Assembly (NCBI RefSeq): GCF_019634775.1
Contig: NZ_JAHCAS010000001.1
Span: 310,001 to 374,000 of the forward strand
Length of the DNA: 64,000 nucleotides
Direction of reading: 5' to 3'
Origin: Dokdonella sp.
GTDB taxonomy: Bacteria > Pseudomonadota > Gammaproteobacteria > Xanthomonadales > Rhodanobacteraceae
Shown here piece after piece: positions 37,289 to 48,501 of the stretch; the stretch's first letter is position 1; each line of letters starts with the position of its first letter. The notes beneath the pieces are model-generated. The model ran no database searches, was not told the DNA's origin, and saw only the letters and a list, made by a program, of their open reading frames with translations. Both the position numbers and the translations under genes were made by a program.

Positions 37289-38236
37289 TCAGGACCACAA
37301 CGCGCGGATCGCGGCAATGCCCTGGGCACCGCCGGCGCGGGCCGTGGCGATGTCGGCCGAACCTAGGCCACCCAGTGCATAGACCGGCAGGCGAGCCTGG
37401 GTGATGAGGGCGCGCGCGGCGTCCCAGCCGAGTACCGGTGCGCCCGGATGGCTGGCCGTTGGCAGCACCGGCGCCAGCGTGGCGAAGTCGGCACCAATGC
37501 GCGCGGCATGTTCGAGTTCGTCCTCGTCATGGCAGGAAACACCGACCAGGCGTGATGCCGGCAAGGGGCGTGTGTCGAGCCGGCGCGCGATGGCGGCAGG
37601 CAACTGCACTCCGTCGAGACCGAGCACCTCGGCGAGCATCCAGTCGGCATGCAGCAGCAGCTTCGCCTCGTGCTTCCTGCACAGTTCACGCGCCATGCGC
37701 GCAAGGGGAGCGACGCGTTCGCGTGGCGCATCCGGCAGGCGCAGGTCGACCAGGCGGATGCCGGCGCCCAGCGCACGTTCGAGCCCGGCAAGGAACGGCA
37801 TGTCATCCGCAGGATCGACGTCGGGCGTGACCAGGTAGCGGTCGGGCAAGCGCAGCGCGGTCAACACCGGACGATCGGCCGGCGGCATCGATTCTGCGTC
37901 GATCGCCGAAGCATCGACCCAGGAGATCGCCTGCGCCTCGCGTGCATTCGGCCGACCGGACCAGGCAACGACTTCCCAGGCATCCAGCACAATGGGTCCG
38001 TGCGGGACCGACATCAGCGGTCGTGCCGCCCGTACGTCGATGCCGAGTTCCTCGTCGAGTTCGCGGGTCAATGCGACAAGCGCATCCTCGCCCTGCTCAA
38101 GCTTGCCGCCGGGAAACTCCCACAGGCCTGCGTGCTGCTTGCCTTCGGGACGTCGTGCAAGCAGCACGCGGCCGCGCTCGTCGCGCAAGACGCCAGCGAC
38201 CACGGCGATCGCCGCCGGCGTACTCGTGATCGTCAT
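37289..38236 (-). CDS. mutT: Nudix hydrolase (MutT) fused to thiamine phosphate synthase-like domain
   Basis: Residues 1-130 are a MutT-type Nudix domain with the box GGKLEQGEDALVALTRELDE followed by ELGI, expected to hydrolyse 8-oxo-dGTP. Residues about 145-315 are a ThiE-like TIM barrel (RLVDLRLPDAPRERVAPL, LLLHADWMLAEVLGLDGVQL, ASRLVGVSCHDEDELEHA, YALGGL). This fusion is well known in gammaproteobacteria, and whether the ThiE part is catalytic is uncertain. The gene lies ten nt after secA, matching the secA-mutT order of E. coli. Length (315) is normal for the fused form. Confidence 0.92.
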   Translation of the reverse strand: MTITSTPAAIAVVAGVLRDERGRVLLARRPEGKQHAGLWEFPGGKLEQGEDALVALTRELDEELGIDVRAARPLMSVPHGPIVLDAWEVVAWSGRPNAREAQAISWVDASAIDAESMPPADRPVLTALRLPDRYLVTPDVDPADDMPFLAGLERALGAGIRLVDLRLPDAPRERVAPLARMARELCRKHEAKLLLHADWMLAEVLGLDGVQLPAAIARRLDTRPLPASRLVGVSCHDEDELEHAARIGADFATLAPVLPTASHPGAPVLGWDAARALITQARLPVYALGGLGSADIATARAGGAQGIAAIRALWS

Positions 38237-38246
38237 CTGCCCGCGG

Positions 38247-40985
<2,739 letters not shown>

Positions 40986-41083
40986 CGGTGGGGTCGTCCC
41001 GTGGAGGGCCGCATGGTCAGCAGGCGGCAAGGTGCGGTTGAGCGAAGCCGGCAATGATAAGGCGCAGCCCACTGCAACACCAA

Positions 41084-41103
41084 GGGATGCCCTGATCAAT
41101 CCC
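41084..41103. repeat. Second copy of the GGATGC-N3-GATCAATCCC motif
   Basis: GGGATGCCCTGATCAATCCC upstream of secA matches 17 of 19 positions of the arm at 22104-22122. No inverted partner is evident here. It may be a remnant of a small mobile repeat or a shared binding site. Confidence 0.35.
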
Positions 41104-41230
41104 AGGCAACTTGGTCTCGAATGCGGCGATTCAAGGGTGCGACAGGGCAGGACCGATTCGCCGCATCGCAGTCAGTCGTCGACCGCGTAACGCGTCGGCG
41201 GCTCCCGAAAGCCTCGAAAGCCTGAGGAAT

Positions 41231-41280
41231 CGCGCCTGAAGGCGCCCCCACAGGCGATCCTGCAAGGGCCTTCAGGCGCG
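41231..41280. repeat. REP-like inverted pair overlapping the M23 peptidase stop codon
   Basis: CGCGCCTGAAGGC (41231-41243) and GCCTTCAGGCGCG (41268-41280) form a perfect 13-bp stem with a 24-nt loop. The right arm contains the TGA stop of the peptidase gene (41272-41274), so its last codons and stop come from the repeat. The hairpin also acts as a likely 3' end structure for that transcript. Confidence 0.8.
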
Positions 41281-42213
41281 CGGCGAGCGGGTTTGGCGCA
41301 CGTAGGCCATCGGATTGACCGGGCGACCGTTGAGCCAGACCTCGAAATGGCAGTGCGGGCCGGTCGAGCGACCGGTCGAGCCGACCTTGGCGATGACATC
41401 ACCGATGTGCACACGCGCGCCCACCTCGACGACATTGCGCGAATTGTGCGCATAGCGCGTCATGTAGCCGTTGCCGTGGTCGATCTCGACCGTATTGCCA
41501 TAGCCGGCGCGGTTGTCCGAATACGTGACCACGCCCTCGGCAACGGCGAGCACGTCGGTGCCGAGGGGCACATCGAAATCGACGCCGAGATGCTGCGCCT
41601 GGCGGCCGGTGATCGGGTCGACCCGCACGCCGTAGCCCGAAACGACGTAACCGTGTGCAACCGGCATGCCGGCAGGTAGCAACGCATTGTCGATCTTGCG
41701 GTCGAACAGAAGATTCTCGAGCACGCCGAGTTGCGCTTCCTGACGTACGAACTCGGCGCGCAGGTTCTCGATCTCGGCATCCAGCGGCAACGGCGCGCTG
41801 GATTGCGCAACCGGATCTTCAGGACCTCCGAGGGCCGGTTCGGTGGCGAAATCGAACTCGCCATCATCGAGCTTGCCCACCTGGGTCAAACGCTCACCGA
41901 GCGCGTTGAGGCGCATCGCCTGTGCGCGCAACTGGCCTAGTTGCAGAGCCAGCGCGTCGACGTCGCGACGCGAAACGGCCTCGAACTCGGCCAGCGTGGT
42001 TTTCTGTCCGTCGATCAGCGCTCGCATCTCGGCGAGATCCTCGACTGCCGTCGAACGCGGATCGATGGTCAGCATGGCCACGCCGAAGCCGACGCCGGCG
42101 AACAGCAGGAATGCGCCGGCGAGGACGGAGCCAAGCAGCAAGCGTCCGCGCAGGCCGCCGAGATCAAGGCAGCGCGGGGTCGAATGGGATTTCGCGACTA
42201 GAATGATGTTCAT
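41272..42213 (-). CDS. M23 family metallopeptidase, membrane anchored
   Basis: The 313-residue product has an N-terminal cytoplasmic stub, one membrane helix (LLGSVLAGAFLLFAGVGFGV), a coiled coil (about residues 60-110 and 140-165) and a C-terminal LytM/M23 domain with HLGVDFDVPLGTDVLAV (zinc ligands His and Asp) and HCHFEVW (catalytic and zinc His). All ligands are intact, so it may cut peptidoglycan cross-links rather than act only as an activator. The ATG at 42213 lies 25 nt from the divergent dciA start. Position between lpxC and secA is conserved in pseudomonads and xanthomonads. Confidence 0.9.
   Translation of the reverse strand: MNIILVAKSHSTPRCLDLGGLRGRLLLGSVLAGAFLLFAGVGFGVAMLTIDPRSTAVEDLAEMRALIDGQKTTLAEFEAVSRRDVDALALQLGQLRAQAMRLNALGERLTQVGKLDDGEFDFATEPALGGPEDPVAQSSAPLPLDAEIENLRAEFVRQEAQLGVLENLLFDRKIDNALLPAGMPVAHGYVVSGYGVRVDPITGRQAQHLGVDFDVPLGTDVLAVAEGVVTYSDNRAGYGNTVEIDHGNGYMTRYAHNSRNVVEVGARVHIGDVIAKVGSTGRSTGPHCHFEVWLNGRPVNPMAYVRQTRSPRA
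42199..42204 (+). promoter_or_regulatory. Candidate -10 box for dciA
   Basis: TAGAAT matches the -10 consensus at four of six positions and sits 35 nt before the ATG at 42239. No good -35 is seen 17 nt upstream. It lies inside the first codons of the divergent peptidase gene and makes the upstream candidate start at 42204 unlikely. Confidence 0.35.
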
Positions 42214-42238
42214 TGCCGACCGCCGAATGGTTTCCGCC

Positions 42239-42706
42239 ATGCAGCCCAGCCGTCCGCCGCGTCCGCATGCCGGCTTCATGCCGGTTGCGGAGTGCGCCGC
42301 CCTCGACACGCTCGCTGTGCGCGCGCGCGCCCTGGATGCGCTCGACGGAAGACTTCGCCACCTCTTGCCCGCCACGCTGGCCCGCGAATGTCGCCTCGCG
42401 GACGTACGCAACGGACGGCTTGTCTTTCTCGCGACCTCCGCCGCGTGGGCCACGCGCCTCAGGCTCCACCAGGAAGCCCTGCTCGCAGAAGCCCGTGTCG
42501 CCATCGGCGACACTGCCACGCAGGTCGTTGTGAAAGTGGCAGCCCTGCCGCCCGTTCCCCCGGAACCGGCAAGGCGGAAGCCTCTTTCCGCTACCGCCGC
42601 AAACCATTTGCGGACGGCGGCAAGTTCACTGACGGACCCGGAACTCAGGGCCCTCTTCCTCAACCTGGCTTCCCTCGCCGAATCCGATCCCCAGGCGGAG
42701 GCGTGA
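42239..42706 (+). CDS. dciA: DciA-like (DUF721) replicative helicase loader
   Basis: DciA proteins (DUF721) are the widespread bacterial loaders of the DnaB helicase, replaced by DnaC in enterobacteria. The 155-residue product has the family pattern ALDALDGRLRHLLPATLARE, DVRNGRLVFLATSAAWATRL and RLHQEALLAEARVAIGDT (about residues 20-95), followed by a Pro/Ala-rich linker and an acidic tail. Starts at 42204, 42227 and 42239 are possible; I prefer 42239 because a -10-like box overlaps the first. It stands alone on the plus strand. Confidence 0.8.
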   Translation: MQPSRPPRPHAGFMPVAECAALDTLAVRARALDALDGRLRHLLPATLARECRLADVRNGRLVFLATSAAWATRLRLHQEALLAEARVAIGDTATQVVVKVAALPPVPPEPARRKPLSATAANHLRTAASSLTDPELRALFLNLASLAESDPQAEA

Positions 42707-42734
42707 GCGCCCCTCTGCTGTCCCCGTGAAACGC

Positions 42735-42759
42735 CGACGACTCCACGCGGGAGTCGTCG
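42735..42759. terminator. Hairpin between convergent dciA and lpxC
   Basis: CGACGACTCC (42735-42744) and GGAGTCGTCG (42750-42759) form a perfect 10-bp stem with a five-nt loop. It lies 29 nt after the dciA stop and 17 nt after the lpxC stop, so it may serve both, though no T tract follows. Confidence 0.6.
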
Positions 42760-42775
42760 TCCGAACCTGTGCTGC

Positions 42776-43687
42776 CTAGACCGCCTGCGCCGGATGGGCG
42801 TAGGAGATCGGGGCCTTGCTTTCGTCCTCGAAACTGACCTCTTCCCACGCGCTGCGATCGGCGAGGAGCGTGCGCAGCAGCGTGTTGTTGAGGGCGTGGC
42901 CAGACTTGTAGCCGTAGAACGCGCCGATCAGGCTGTGCCCGAGCAGGTACAGATCACCGATCGCATCAAGGATCTTGTGCTTGACGAACTCATCCTCGTA
43001 GCGCAAGCCATCCTCGTTGAGGACGCGGTAGTCGTCGAGCACGATCGAATTGTCCATCGAGCCGCCAAGGGCAAGGTTGCGCTCGCGCAACATCTCGATG
43101 TCGCGCATGAAGCCGAAGGTACGCGCACGACTGACTTCCTTGACGAACGAGGTGGTCGAGAAATCGATCTCGCTCGAGGACGTTCGCTTGCTGAACATCG
43201 GGTGGTCGAAGTCGATCGAGAAGCCGACCTTGAATCCGTCGAACGGCTCGAAACGCGCCCACTTGTCGCCGTCGCGCACGGTCACGGTCTTCTTGATGCG
43301 CACGAAGCGCTTGGCCGCTGGCTGTTCCTCGATGCCGGCCGACTGCAGCAGGAACACGAACGGGCCGGCGCTGCCGTCCATGATCGGCACCTCGGGCGCC
43401 GACAGGTCGACATAGGCATTGTCGATACCGAGGCCGGCAATCGCCGACAGCAGGTGTTCGATCGTCGAGATGCGCACGTCGTCCTTGACCAGGGTGGTCG
43501 ACAGGCGGGTATCGCCGACGTTCTCGCAGCGAGAGACGATTTCCACGGGTTCGGGCAGGTCGACGCGGCGGAACACGATTCCCGAGTCCACGGCGGCAGG
43601 GCGCAGGGTCATGTAGACCTTGTCGCCCGTGTGGAGACCCACGCCTGTCGCCCGAATGACATTCTTGAGCGTGCGCTGTCTGATCAT
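42776..43687 (-). CDS. lpxC: UDP-3-O-acyl-N-acetylglucosamine deacetylase LpxC
   Basis: LpxC catalyses the committed step of lipid A synthesis. The 303-residue zinc enzyme starts [20 protein letters not shown] and has [20 protein letters not shown] (zinc ligand H78), the [12 protein letters not shown] strand, [20 protein letters not shown] (His and Asp ligands) and [14 protein letters not shown]. Length and motifs are complete. It follows ftsZ on the same strand but beyond a strong terminator, so it needs its own promoter in 43688-43884. Confidence 0.97.
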   Translation of the reverse strand: MIRQRTLKNVIRATGVGLHTGDKVYMTLRPAAVDSGIVFRRVDLPEPVEIVSRCENVGDTRLSTTLVKDDVRISTIEHLLSAIAGLGIDNAYVDLSAPEVPIMDGSAGPFVFLLQSAGIEEQPAAKRFVRIKKTVTVRDGDKWARFEPFDGFKVGFSIDFDHPMFSKRTSSSEIDFSTTSFVKEVSRARTFGFMRDIEMLRERNLALGGSMDNSIVLDDYRVLNEDGLRYEDEFVKHKILDAIGDLYLLGHSLIGAFYGYKSGHALNNTLLRTLLADRSAWEEVSFEDESKAPISYAHPAQAV

Positions 43688-43788
43688 ATTCTTGTGCTGA
43701 CCCCTGGGGCAGGAGCATCAAAACGCCGGGGATGCTAGCACAGCGACTTGGTCAGTCCAAGTTCATGCGACGCCAAAAGCCCACATTT

Positions 43789-43806
43789 TGTTGCTTTCTA
43801 GCAACA
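43789..43806 (-). promoter_or_regulatory. Hairpin/dyad in the lpxC upstream region
   Basis: TGTTGCT-TTCT-AGCAACA is a 7-bp dyad about 100 nt upstream of the lpxC start. On the minus strand it is followed by AAAAT. Within the 337-nt ftsZ-lpxC gap (43688-44024) it is the only clear structure other than the ftsZ terminator. It could be an operator or part of the promoter; the sequence does not decide. Confidence 0.3.
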
Positions 43807-43884
43807 GCGGGCAGGGTGTGGCGTGATGGCTACAGAGTCAGGTCGTCGGTTTGGCGGCTGGATCGCGTCGTCCTTTCGATTCGG

Positions 43885-43914
43885 AAAAGCCCGCTGCGAC
43901 GCCACGCAGCGGGC
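43885..43914 (-). terminator. Rho-independent terminator after ftsZ
   Basis: On the minus strand GCCCGCTGCG and CGCAGCGGGC form a perfect 10-bp stem with loop TGGCGT, followed by TTTTCC. It is about 110 nt past the ftsZ stop and should end the long dcw transcript before lpxC. Confidence 0.85.
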
Positions 43915-44024
43915 GGGTTCCTGCATGCCGCGCCTGCCGGTGGCAGCCGGACACAGTGCGCGGGACTAGCCGATCGGTCCCTCGAGGCAACGGGAACACT
44001 GACGGAAAACTCCGCAAATCCTCC

Positions 44025-45215
44025 TCAATCGGCCTGGCGGCGCAGGAACGCCGGGATGTCGAGATAGTCGATCTGCGTGTCCGCCGTCGCCGCGGCCTGC
44101 TCGGCCGGGGCCTGGCTGCGGACGAGGCCAGTGGCATGCATCGGCGGCACGGCGGCGTAGTCGACCTCGCCGGTGGTGGCATTGCGCACCACGCGAATCG
44201 GCGGACGTGGCACATTGGCGACTTCGCGCTCTGTGCGCAGCACCGGCTGGCGCGCAACGCCGCGATTGAGGCCGGTGGCAACCACGGTCACACGCACCTC
44301 GTCCTGCAGTTCCGGGTCGAGCGCGGTGCCGACGACCACGGTGGCATCCTCGCTGGCGAACTCGTGGATGACCTGGCCGATGTCGTCGAACTCGCGCATG
44401 GTCAGGTTCTGGCCGGCGGTCACGTTGACGAGGATGCCGCAGGCGCCGGCGAGGTTGACGTCCTCGAGCAGCGGGTTGTTGATCGCCGCCTCGGCCGCCG
44501 CCACGGCGCGGTCGTCGCCGCGCGCGCTGCCGCTGCCCATCATCGCCATGCCCATCTCGGACATGACCGTGCGCACGTCGGCGAAGTCGACGTTGATCAG
44601 GCCCGGCCGGGTGATCAGGTCGGCGATGCCCTGCACTGCGCCGAGCAGGACATCATTGGCCTGTTTGAACGCACTGAGCAGGGTGACATCGCGACCGAGC
44701 ACGGTGAGCAGCTTTTCGTTCGGCACGGTGATGAGCGAATCGACGTGCTGGCCGAGATCCTCGATGCCCTTGAGCGCGACCTGCATGCGCCGGCGGCCCT
44801 CGAACGGGAACGGCTTGGTGACCACGGCGACGGTCAGCACGCCCATCTCCTTGGCCAGTTGGGCGAACACCGGTGCGGCGCCGGTGCCGGTGCCGCCGCC
44901 CATGCCGCAGGTGATGAACACCATGTCGGCACCCTGCAGCAGTTCGACGATACGCTCGCGGTCCTCCAGAGCGGCCTGGCGGCCGACCTCGGGATTGGCG
45001 CCGGCGCCGAGACCCTTGGTGACGTTCACACCGAGCTGCAAGGTGTGCTTGGCGCCGCTGTTCTTGAGTGCCTGTGCATCAGTGTTGGCACAGATGAAGT
45101 CGACGCCGTCGACATGCGCCTGGACCATGTGGCTGACCGCGTTGCCGCCGCCGCCACCAACACCGATGACCTTGATCACCGCATTCGGTGAGGTCTTTTC
45201 ATAGAGCTCAAACAT
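44025..45215 (-). CDS. ftsZ: Cell division GTPase FtsZ
   Basis: FtsZ polymerises into the Z ring at midcell. The 396-residue product has the tubulin-like GTPase domain ([35 protein letters not shown]), the T7 loop ([14 protein letters not shown]), a variable linker rich in Ala, Pro and Arg, and a C-terminal peptide [17 protein letters not shown] that binds FtsA and ZipA. The ATG is preceded by GGAGG. It is separated from ftsA by 192 nt that contain several small hairpins. Confidence 0.98.
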   Translation of the reverse strand: MFELYEKTSPNAVIKVIGVGGGGGNAVSHMVQAHVDGVDFICANTDAQALKNSGAKHTLQLGVNVTKGLGAGANPEVGRQAALEDRERIVELLQGADMVFITCGMGGGTGTGAAPVFAQLAKEMGVLTVAVVTKPFPFEGRRRMQVALKGIEDLGQHVDSLITVPNEKLLTVLGRDVTLLSAFKQANDVLLGAVQGIADLITRPGLINVDFADVRTVMSEMGMAMMGSGSARGDDRAVAAAEAAINNPLLEDVNLAGACGILVNVTAGQNLTMREFDDIGQVIHEFASEDATVVVGTALDPELQDEVRVTVVATGLNRGVARQPVLRTEREVANVPRPPIRVVRNATTGEVDYAAVPPMHATGLVRSQAPAEQAAATADTQIDYLDIPAFLRRQAD

Positions 45216-45266
45216 GTTCCCGTCCTCCGTCGGCTCTGGCCGTATTGGTTATGTGTTCATGCATGT

Positions 45267-45371
45267 GCGGTCTCCGAGACCGCCCCTGCGTCTTGCCATC
45301 GGCTGGCGTGCCGACGGCACATCCCGGTCCGCCTGGACCCGGGTGTTTTCAACCGCGACCGTTTCGGTCGC
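45267..45371 (-). promoter_or_regulatory. Hairpin-rich ftsA-ftsZ leader
   Basis: Four short dyads lie in the 192-nt gap: GCGGTCTC-C-GAGACCGC (45267-45283), GTGCC-GAC-GGCAC (45308-45320), GGTCC-GCCT-GGACC (45326-45339) and GCGACCG-TTT-CGGTCGC (45355-45371). None has a proper T tract. They could stabilise a processed ftsZ mRNA or tune read-through from ftsA. Confidence 0.4.
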
Positions 45372-45407
45372 CTCGCCGCGCATCCCGCGCGACCGTGCAG
45401 CCCAACC

Positions 45408-46640
45408 CTAGAAATTGCCCTTGAGCCAGTGCGTGACCCGCCCCCACAACCCGGTTCCGGCAACGTCGCCGCGCGCACCGCCGGCATGCGCCTGCTGGCG
45501 ACTGCCGTACAGCAGCAGGCCGACGCCGGTGGCGTGGATCTGGTTCGAGACGACATCGGCGAGGCCGGTCACGTGCTGCGGCGCGCCCAGACGCACCGGC
45601 ATGTGGAAGATCTCCTCTGCCAGTTCGACCGCGCCTTCCATCTTCGAAGCACCGCCCGTCAGCACGATGCCGGCGGCGACCAGGCTTTCGTAGCCGGAGC
45701 GACGCAGCTCGGCCTGGGCCAGCGAGAACAGCTCTTCGTAGCGTGGCTGCACGACTTCGGCGAGGGTCTGCCTGGCCAGCCGCCGCGGCGGACGATCGCC
45801 GACGCTCGGCACCTGGATCGTTTCCTCGGCGTGCGCGAGCTGGGCCAGCGCACAGGCGTACTTGACCTTGATCTCCTCGGCGTGCGCGGTCGGCGTGCGC
45901 AGGGCCACGGCGATGTCGTTGGTCACCTGGTCGCCAGCGATCGGCAACGAGGCGGTGTGGCGAATCGCACCCTGGGTGAAGATCGCGATGTCGGTGGTGC
46001 CGGCGCCGATATCGACCAGGCACACACCGAGTTCGCGCTCATCCTGGGTCAGCACGGCGAAGCTCGAAGCAACCTGCTGCGGCACGAGGTCGTCGACGCG
46101 CAGTCCGCAGCGCGACACGCACTTGCGGATATTGGCCGCCGCACTCATCGCACCGGTGACCAGATGCACACGCGCCTCGAGGCGCACGCCGCTCATGCCG
46201 ATCGGATGGCGGATGCCTTCCTGCCCGTCGATGACATAGTCCTGCGGCTCGACATACAGACGCTCCTGGTCGGCCGGGATCGCGACCGCGCGCGCCGCCT
46301 CGATGACGTGCTCGCGATCGGCCTCGGTCACCTCCCGGTCTCGGATCGGCACGATGCCATGCGAGTTGAGGCAGCGGATGTGGCTGCCGGCGATGCCGGC
46401 GTAGACCGAGCGGATCTCGCAGCCGGCCATCAACTCGGCTTCCTCGATCGCGCGCTGGATCGACTGCACGGTCGATTCGATGTCGACCACCACCCCGCGC
46501 TTGAGCCCGTGCGATGGGTGCGTACCAATGCCCATGATCTCGACCGGCTGGCCGGGCTCGTGCTCGCCGACGATCGCGACGATCTTCGACGTGCCGATGT
46601 CGAGGCCGACGATAAGGTTTTTTTCGGTCTTGGGTTTCAT
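45408..46640 (-). CDS. ftsA: Cell division protein FtsA
   Basis: FtsA is the actin-like membrane tether of the Z ring. The 410-residue product has the phosphate 1 motif NLIVGLDIGTSKIVAIVGE, the 1C subdomain, phosphate 2 (CLVDIGAGTTDIAIF), the adenosine motif (GIVLTGGASKMEG) and the C-terminal amphipathic helix LWGRVTHWLKGNF. The ATG at 46640 overlaps the ftsQ stop and lies directly after the C-rich arm of a heptamer element, without a Shine-Dalgarno sequence, so expression may rely on coupling to ftsQ. Confidence 0.97.
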   Translation of the reverse strand: MKPKTEKNLIVGLDIGTSKIVAIVGEHEPGQPVEIMGIGTHPSHGLKRGVVVDIESTVQSIQRAIEEAELMAGCEIRSVYAGIAGSHIRCLNSHGIVPIRDREVTEADREHVIEAARAVAIPADQERLYVEPQDYVIDGQEGIRHPIGMSGVRLEARVHLVTGAMSAAANIRKCVSRCGLRVDDLVPQQVASSFAVLTQDERELGVCLVDIGAGTTDIAIFTQGAIRHTASLPIAGDQVTNDIAVALRTPTAHAEEIKVKYACALAQLAHAEETIQVPSVGDRPPRRLARQTLAEVVQPRYEELFSLAQAELRRSGYESLVAAGIVLTGGASKMEGAVELAEEIFHMPVRLGAPQHVTGLADVVSNQIHATGVGLLLYGSRQQAHAGGARGDVAGTGLWGRVTHWLKGNF

Positions 46641-47467
46641 GGGGCCGTGGGTCGGGAATCGGGTGTGGGAAACAGCCGGGAATGGAGCATGGAGAATGGA
46701 GAATGGTTTGCCGCCAGAGCGTGCAGCTCTTGCCCGTTTCCCATTCCCGATCCCCCATTCCCCGCGTTGGGCAAGGCCCAGCGCACGGCGAAGCCGTTCT
46801 CGTAGCGCAGGTCGACGTAGACCGGCGGACCGCCGGCGCCGGAGGCGAGCTTCGGCCAGACATCGAGAAAACGTTTCAGGCGCGCGTGAGCATCGACGCG
46901 ACCGATCTCGATCAGTGCGCCGGTACTCAGGGTCAGGGTCCAACTGCCGCGCGGACTCAGTTCGACCGCGCGCACGGCCAGCCCGCTGCCGGCGAATTCA
47001 CGCAGGATCCCGGCGTGGAAGGCGAGCACGTCGGCGAGACGCTCGTCGGGGCCAGCGAGTTGCGGCAGGCCCTGCATGCCCTCCGCACCCGGTACCTGGA
47101 AGATCTCGCCGCTGCGGCTGAGCAAGCGATCCTCACCCCAGTGCGCATACGGCTGGCGCTCGTAGACTGTCATCTGCAGCGTGTCCGGCCAGCGCTTGCG
47201 CGCATCGACGCGCTCGACCCAGGGCAGTGCCTCCAGTGCTTTCTGCACATCGCCGAGACGCAACGCGAAGAATCCCGCGCCCAGATGGTTCTCGACGGTC
47301 GCCCGGATCTGCTCGGCGCTGACGTGGTTGTACTCGGCGCGCAGCTCGATCTGGCGCACCGGCCAACGATCGGCAGCGAACCATCCGTTGAGCACGCCCA
47401 CGATCGGCAACCCGACCAGGGTCAGGGCGATGCTCCAGGCGAGGACCTTGACCGGCAGCGACTTCAT
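46637..47467 (-). CDS. ftsQ: Cell division protein FtsQ with repeat-derived C-terminus
   Basis: FtsQ bridges early and late divisome proteins through FtsB and FtsL. The 276-residue product has a short cytoplasmic part, one helix ([20 protein letters not shown]), a POTRA domain (about residues 40-110, [20 protein letters not shown]) and a beta domain ending [18 protein letters not shown]. After this about 43 residues ([20 protein letters not shown] onward) are encoded by a heptamer element and end [10 protein letters not shown]. The ATG overlaps the ddl stop (ATGA) and has GGAG upstream. Confidence 0.95.
   Translation of the reverse strand: MKSLPVKVLAWSIALTLVGLPIVGVLNGWFAADRWPVRQIELRAEYNHVSAEQIRATVENHLGAGFFALRLGDVQKALEALPWVERVDARKRWPDTLQMTVYERQPYAHWGEDRLLSRSGEIFQVPGAEGMQGLPQLAGPDERLADVLAFHAGILREFAGSGLAVRAVELSPRGSWTLTLSTGALIEIGRVDAHARLKRFLDVWPKLASGAGGPPVYVDLRYENGFAVRWALPNAGNGGSGMGNGQELHALAANHSPFSMLHSRLFPTPDSRPTAP
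46648..46770. repeat. Heptamer inverted-repeat element within ftsQ 3' end
   Basis: The G-rich arm (46648-46705) has units TCGGGAATCGGG, GTGTGGGAAACAGCCGGG and AATGGAGCATGG; the C-rich arm (46733-46770) has CCCATTCCCGATCCCCCATT. The centre carries AGAGC-GTGC-AGCTCT. All of it is translated as the FtsQ tail, and the outer edge abuts the ftsA ATG. Confidence 0.85.
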
Positions 47468-48501
47468 GCGTCGGCTCCGCCGCCTGGGGAATGGGAAGGA
47501 GCAGCGCGCTCCGGCTGCCAACCATTGCCGACTCCCGACTCCCGATGCCCGGCGTTACCCCATTCCCGGACCAGGCTGGTCTCGAGGATGCGCCAGCACA
47601 GCTCGTCGAACTCGATGCCGGCGACCCGAGCCGCCTTCGGCACCAGCGAGTGACTGGTCATGCCGGGCGTGGTGTTGACTTCGAGCAGGAAGTTGTTGCC
47701 GGCGCGGTCGCGCATGACATCGACCCGACCCCAGCCCGAACAGCCGGCCGCGTCGAAGGCCGCCACGGCGAGCGCGCGGATGTCGGCTTCCGCGCTACCG
47801 TCGAGGCCGGGACAGAGATACTGCGTATCCTCGGCGACGTACTTGGCGTGGTAGTCGTAGAACGCAGCTTTCGGCACGATGCGGATCGACGGCAACGCCA
47901 CGCCATCGAGGATGGCGATCGTCAGCTCGTCGCCCTCGACCAGTTGCTCGATCAGCAGTTCACCGTCGTAGCGCGTGGCCAGTTCGACCGCGCCGGCAAG
48001 GTCGGCCGCGGAGAATACGCGCGTGATGCCGACGCTCGAGCCCTCATGCGAGGGCTTGACGATGGCCGGGTAACCGATCGATGCGATCGCCGCACCGATA
48101 TCGTCGCCCCGCTTCCATGCCACGTAACGCGGCGTCGGCAGGCCGAGCGCCTGCCACACCTGCTTGGTGCGCACCTTGTCCATGGACAGTGCCGAACCGA
48201 GCACGCCACTGCCGGTGTACGGCACGCGCAGCGCATCGAGTGCACCTTGCAGCATGCCATCCTCGCCACCGCGGCCGTGCAGGATGTTGAACACCCGCGC
48301 ATAGTGACCGGCGCGCACAGCATCGAGCAGGGCGGGAATGCCATCGACCGGATGCGCATCAATGCCACGCGCACGCAGCGCGGCAAGCACGTTGCGGCCC
48401 GAATCGAGCGAAACCTCGCGCTCGGCAGAGGCGCCACCGAAGGCGACGGCGACACGGCCGAAGACCTTCGCGTCGGTCACGCGCATGGCTTGCCGGGTCA
48501 T
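47464..48501 (-). CDS. ddl: D-alanine--D-alanine ligase with repeat-derived C-terminus
   Basis: Ddl makes D-Ala-D-Ala for peptidoglycan. The 345-residue ATP-grasp enzyme has [59 protein letters not shown] and [19 protein letters not shown]. The conserved enzyme ends near [13 protein letters not shown]; the last 30 or so residues ([20 protein letters not shown] onward) come from a heptamer element. It overlaps murC (ATGA) and ftsQ. Typical Ddl is about 305-320 residues, so the extension is real. Confidence 0.96.
   Translation of the reverse strand: MTRQAMRVTDAKVFGRVAVAFGGASAEREVSLDSGRNVLAALRARGIDAHPVDGIPALLDAVRAGHYARVFNILHGRGGEDGMLQGALDALRVPYTGSGVLGSALSMDKVRTKQVWQALGLPTPRYVAWKRGDDIGAAIASIGYPAIVKPSHEGSSVGITRVFSAADLAGAVELATRYDGELLIEQLVEGDELTIAILDGVALPSIRIVPKAAFYDYHAKYVAEDTQYLCPGLDGSAEADIRALAVAAFDAAGCSGWGRVDVMRDRAGNNFLLEVNTTPGMTSHSLVPKAARVAGIEFDELCWRILETSLVREWGNAGHRESGVGNGWQPERAAPSHSPGGGADA
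47483..47569. repeat. Heptamer inverted-repeat element within ddl 3' end
   Basis: A short G-rich arm (47483-47499, CCTGGGGAATGGGAAGG) and a longer C-rich arm (47522-47569, with CCGACTCCCGACTCCCGATG) flank a centre GGAGC-AGCGC-GCTCC, a 5-bp dyad. The element is read as the Ddl tail. Confidence 0.8.
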
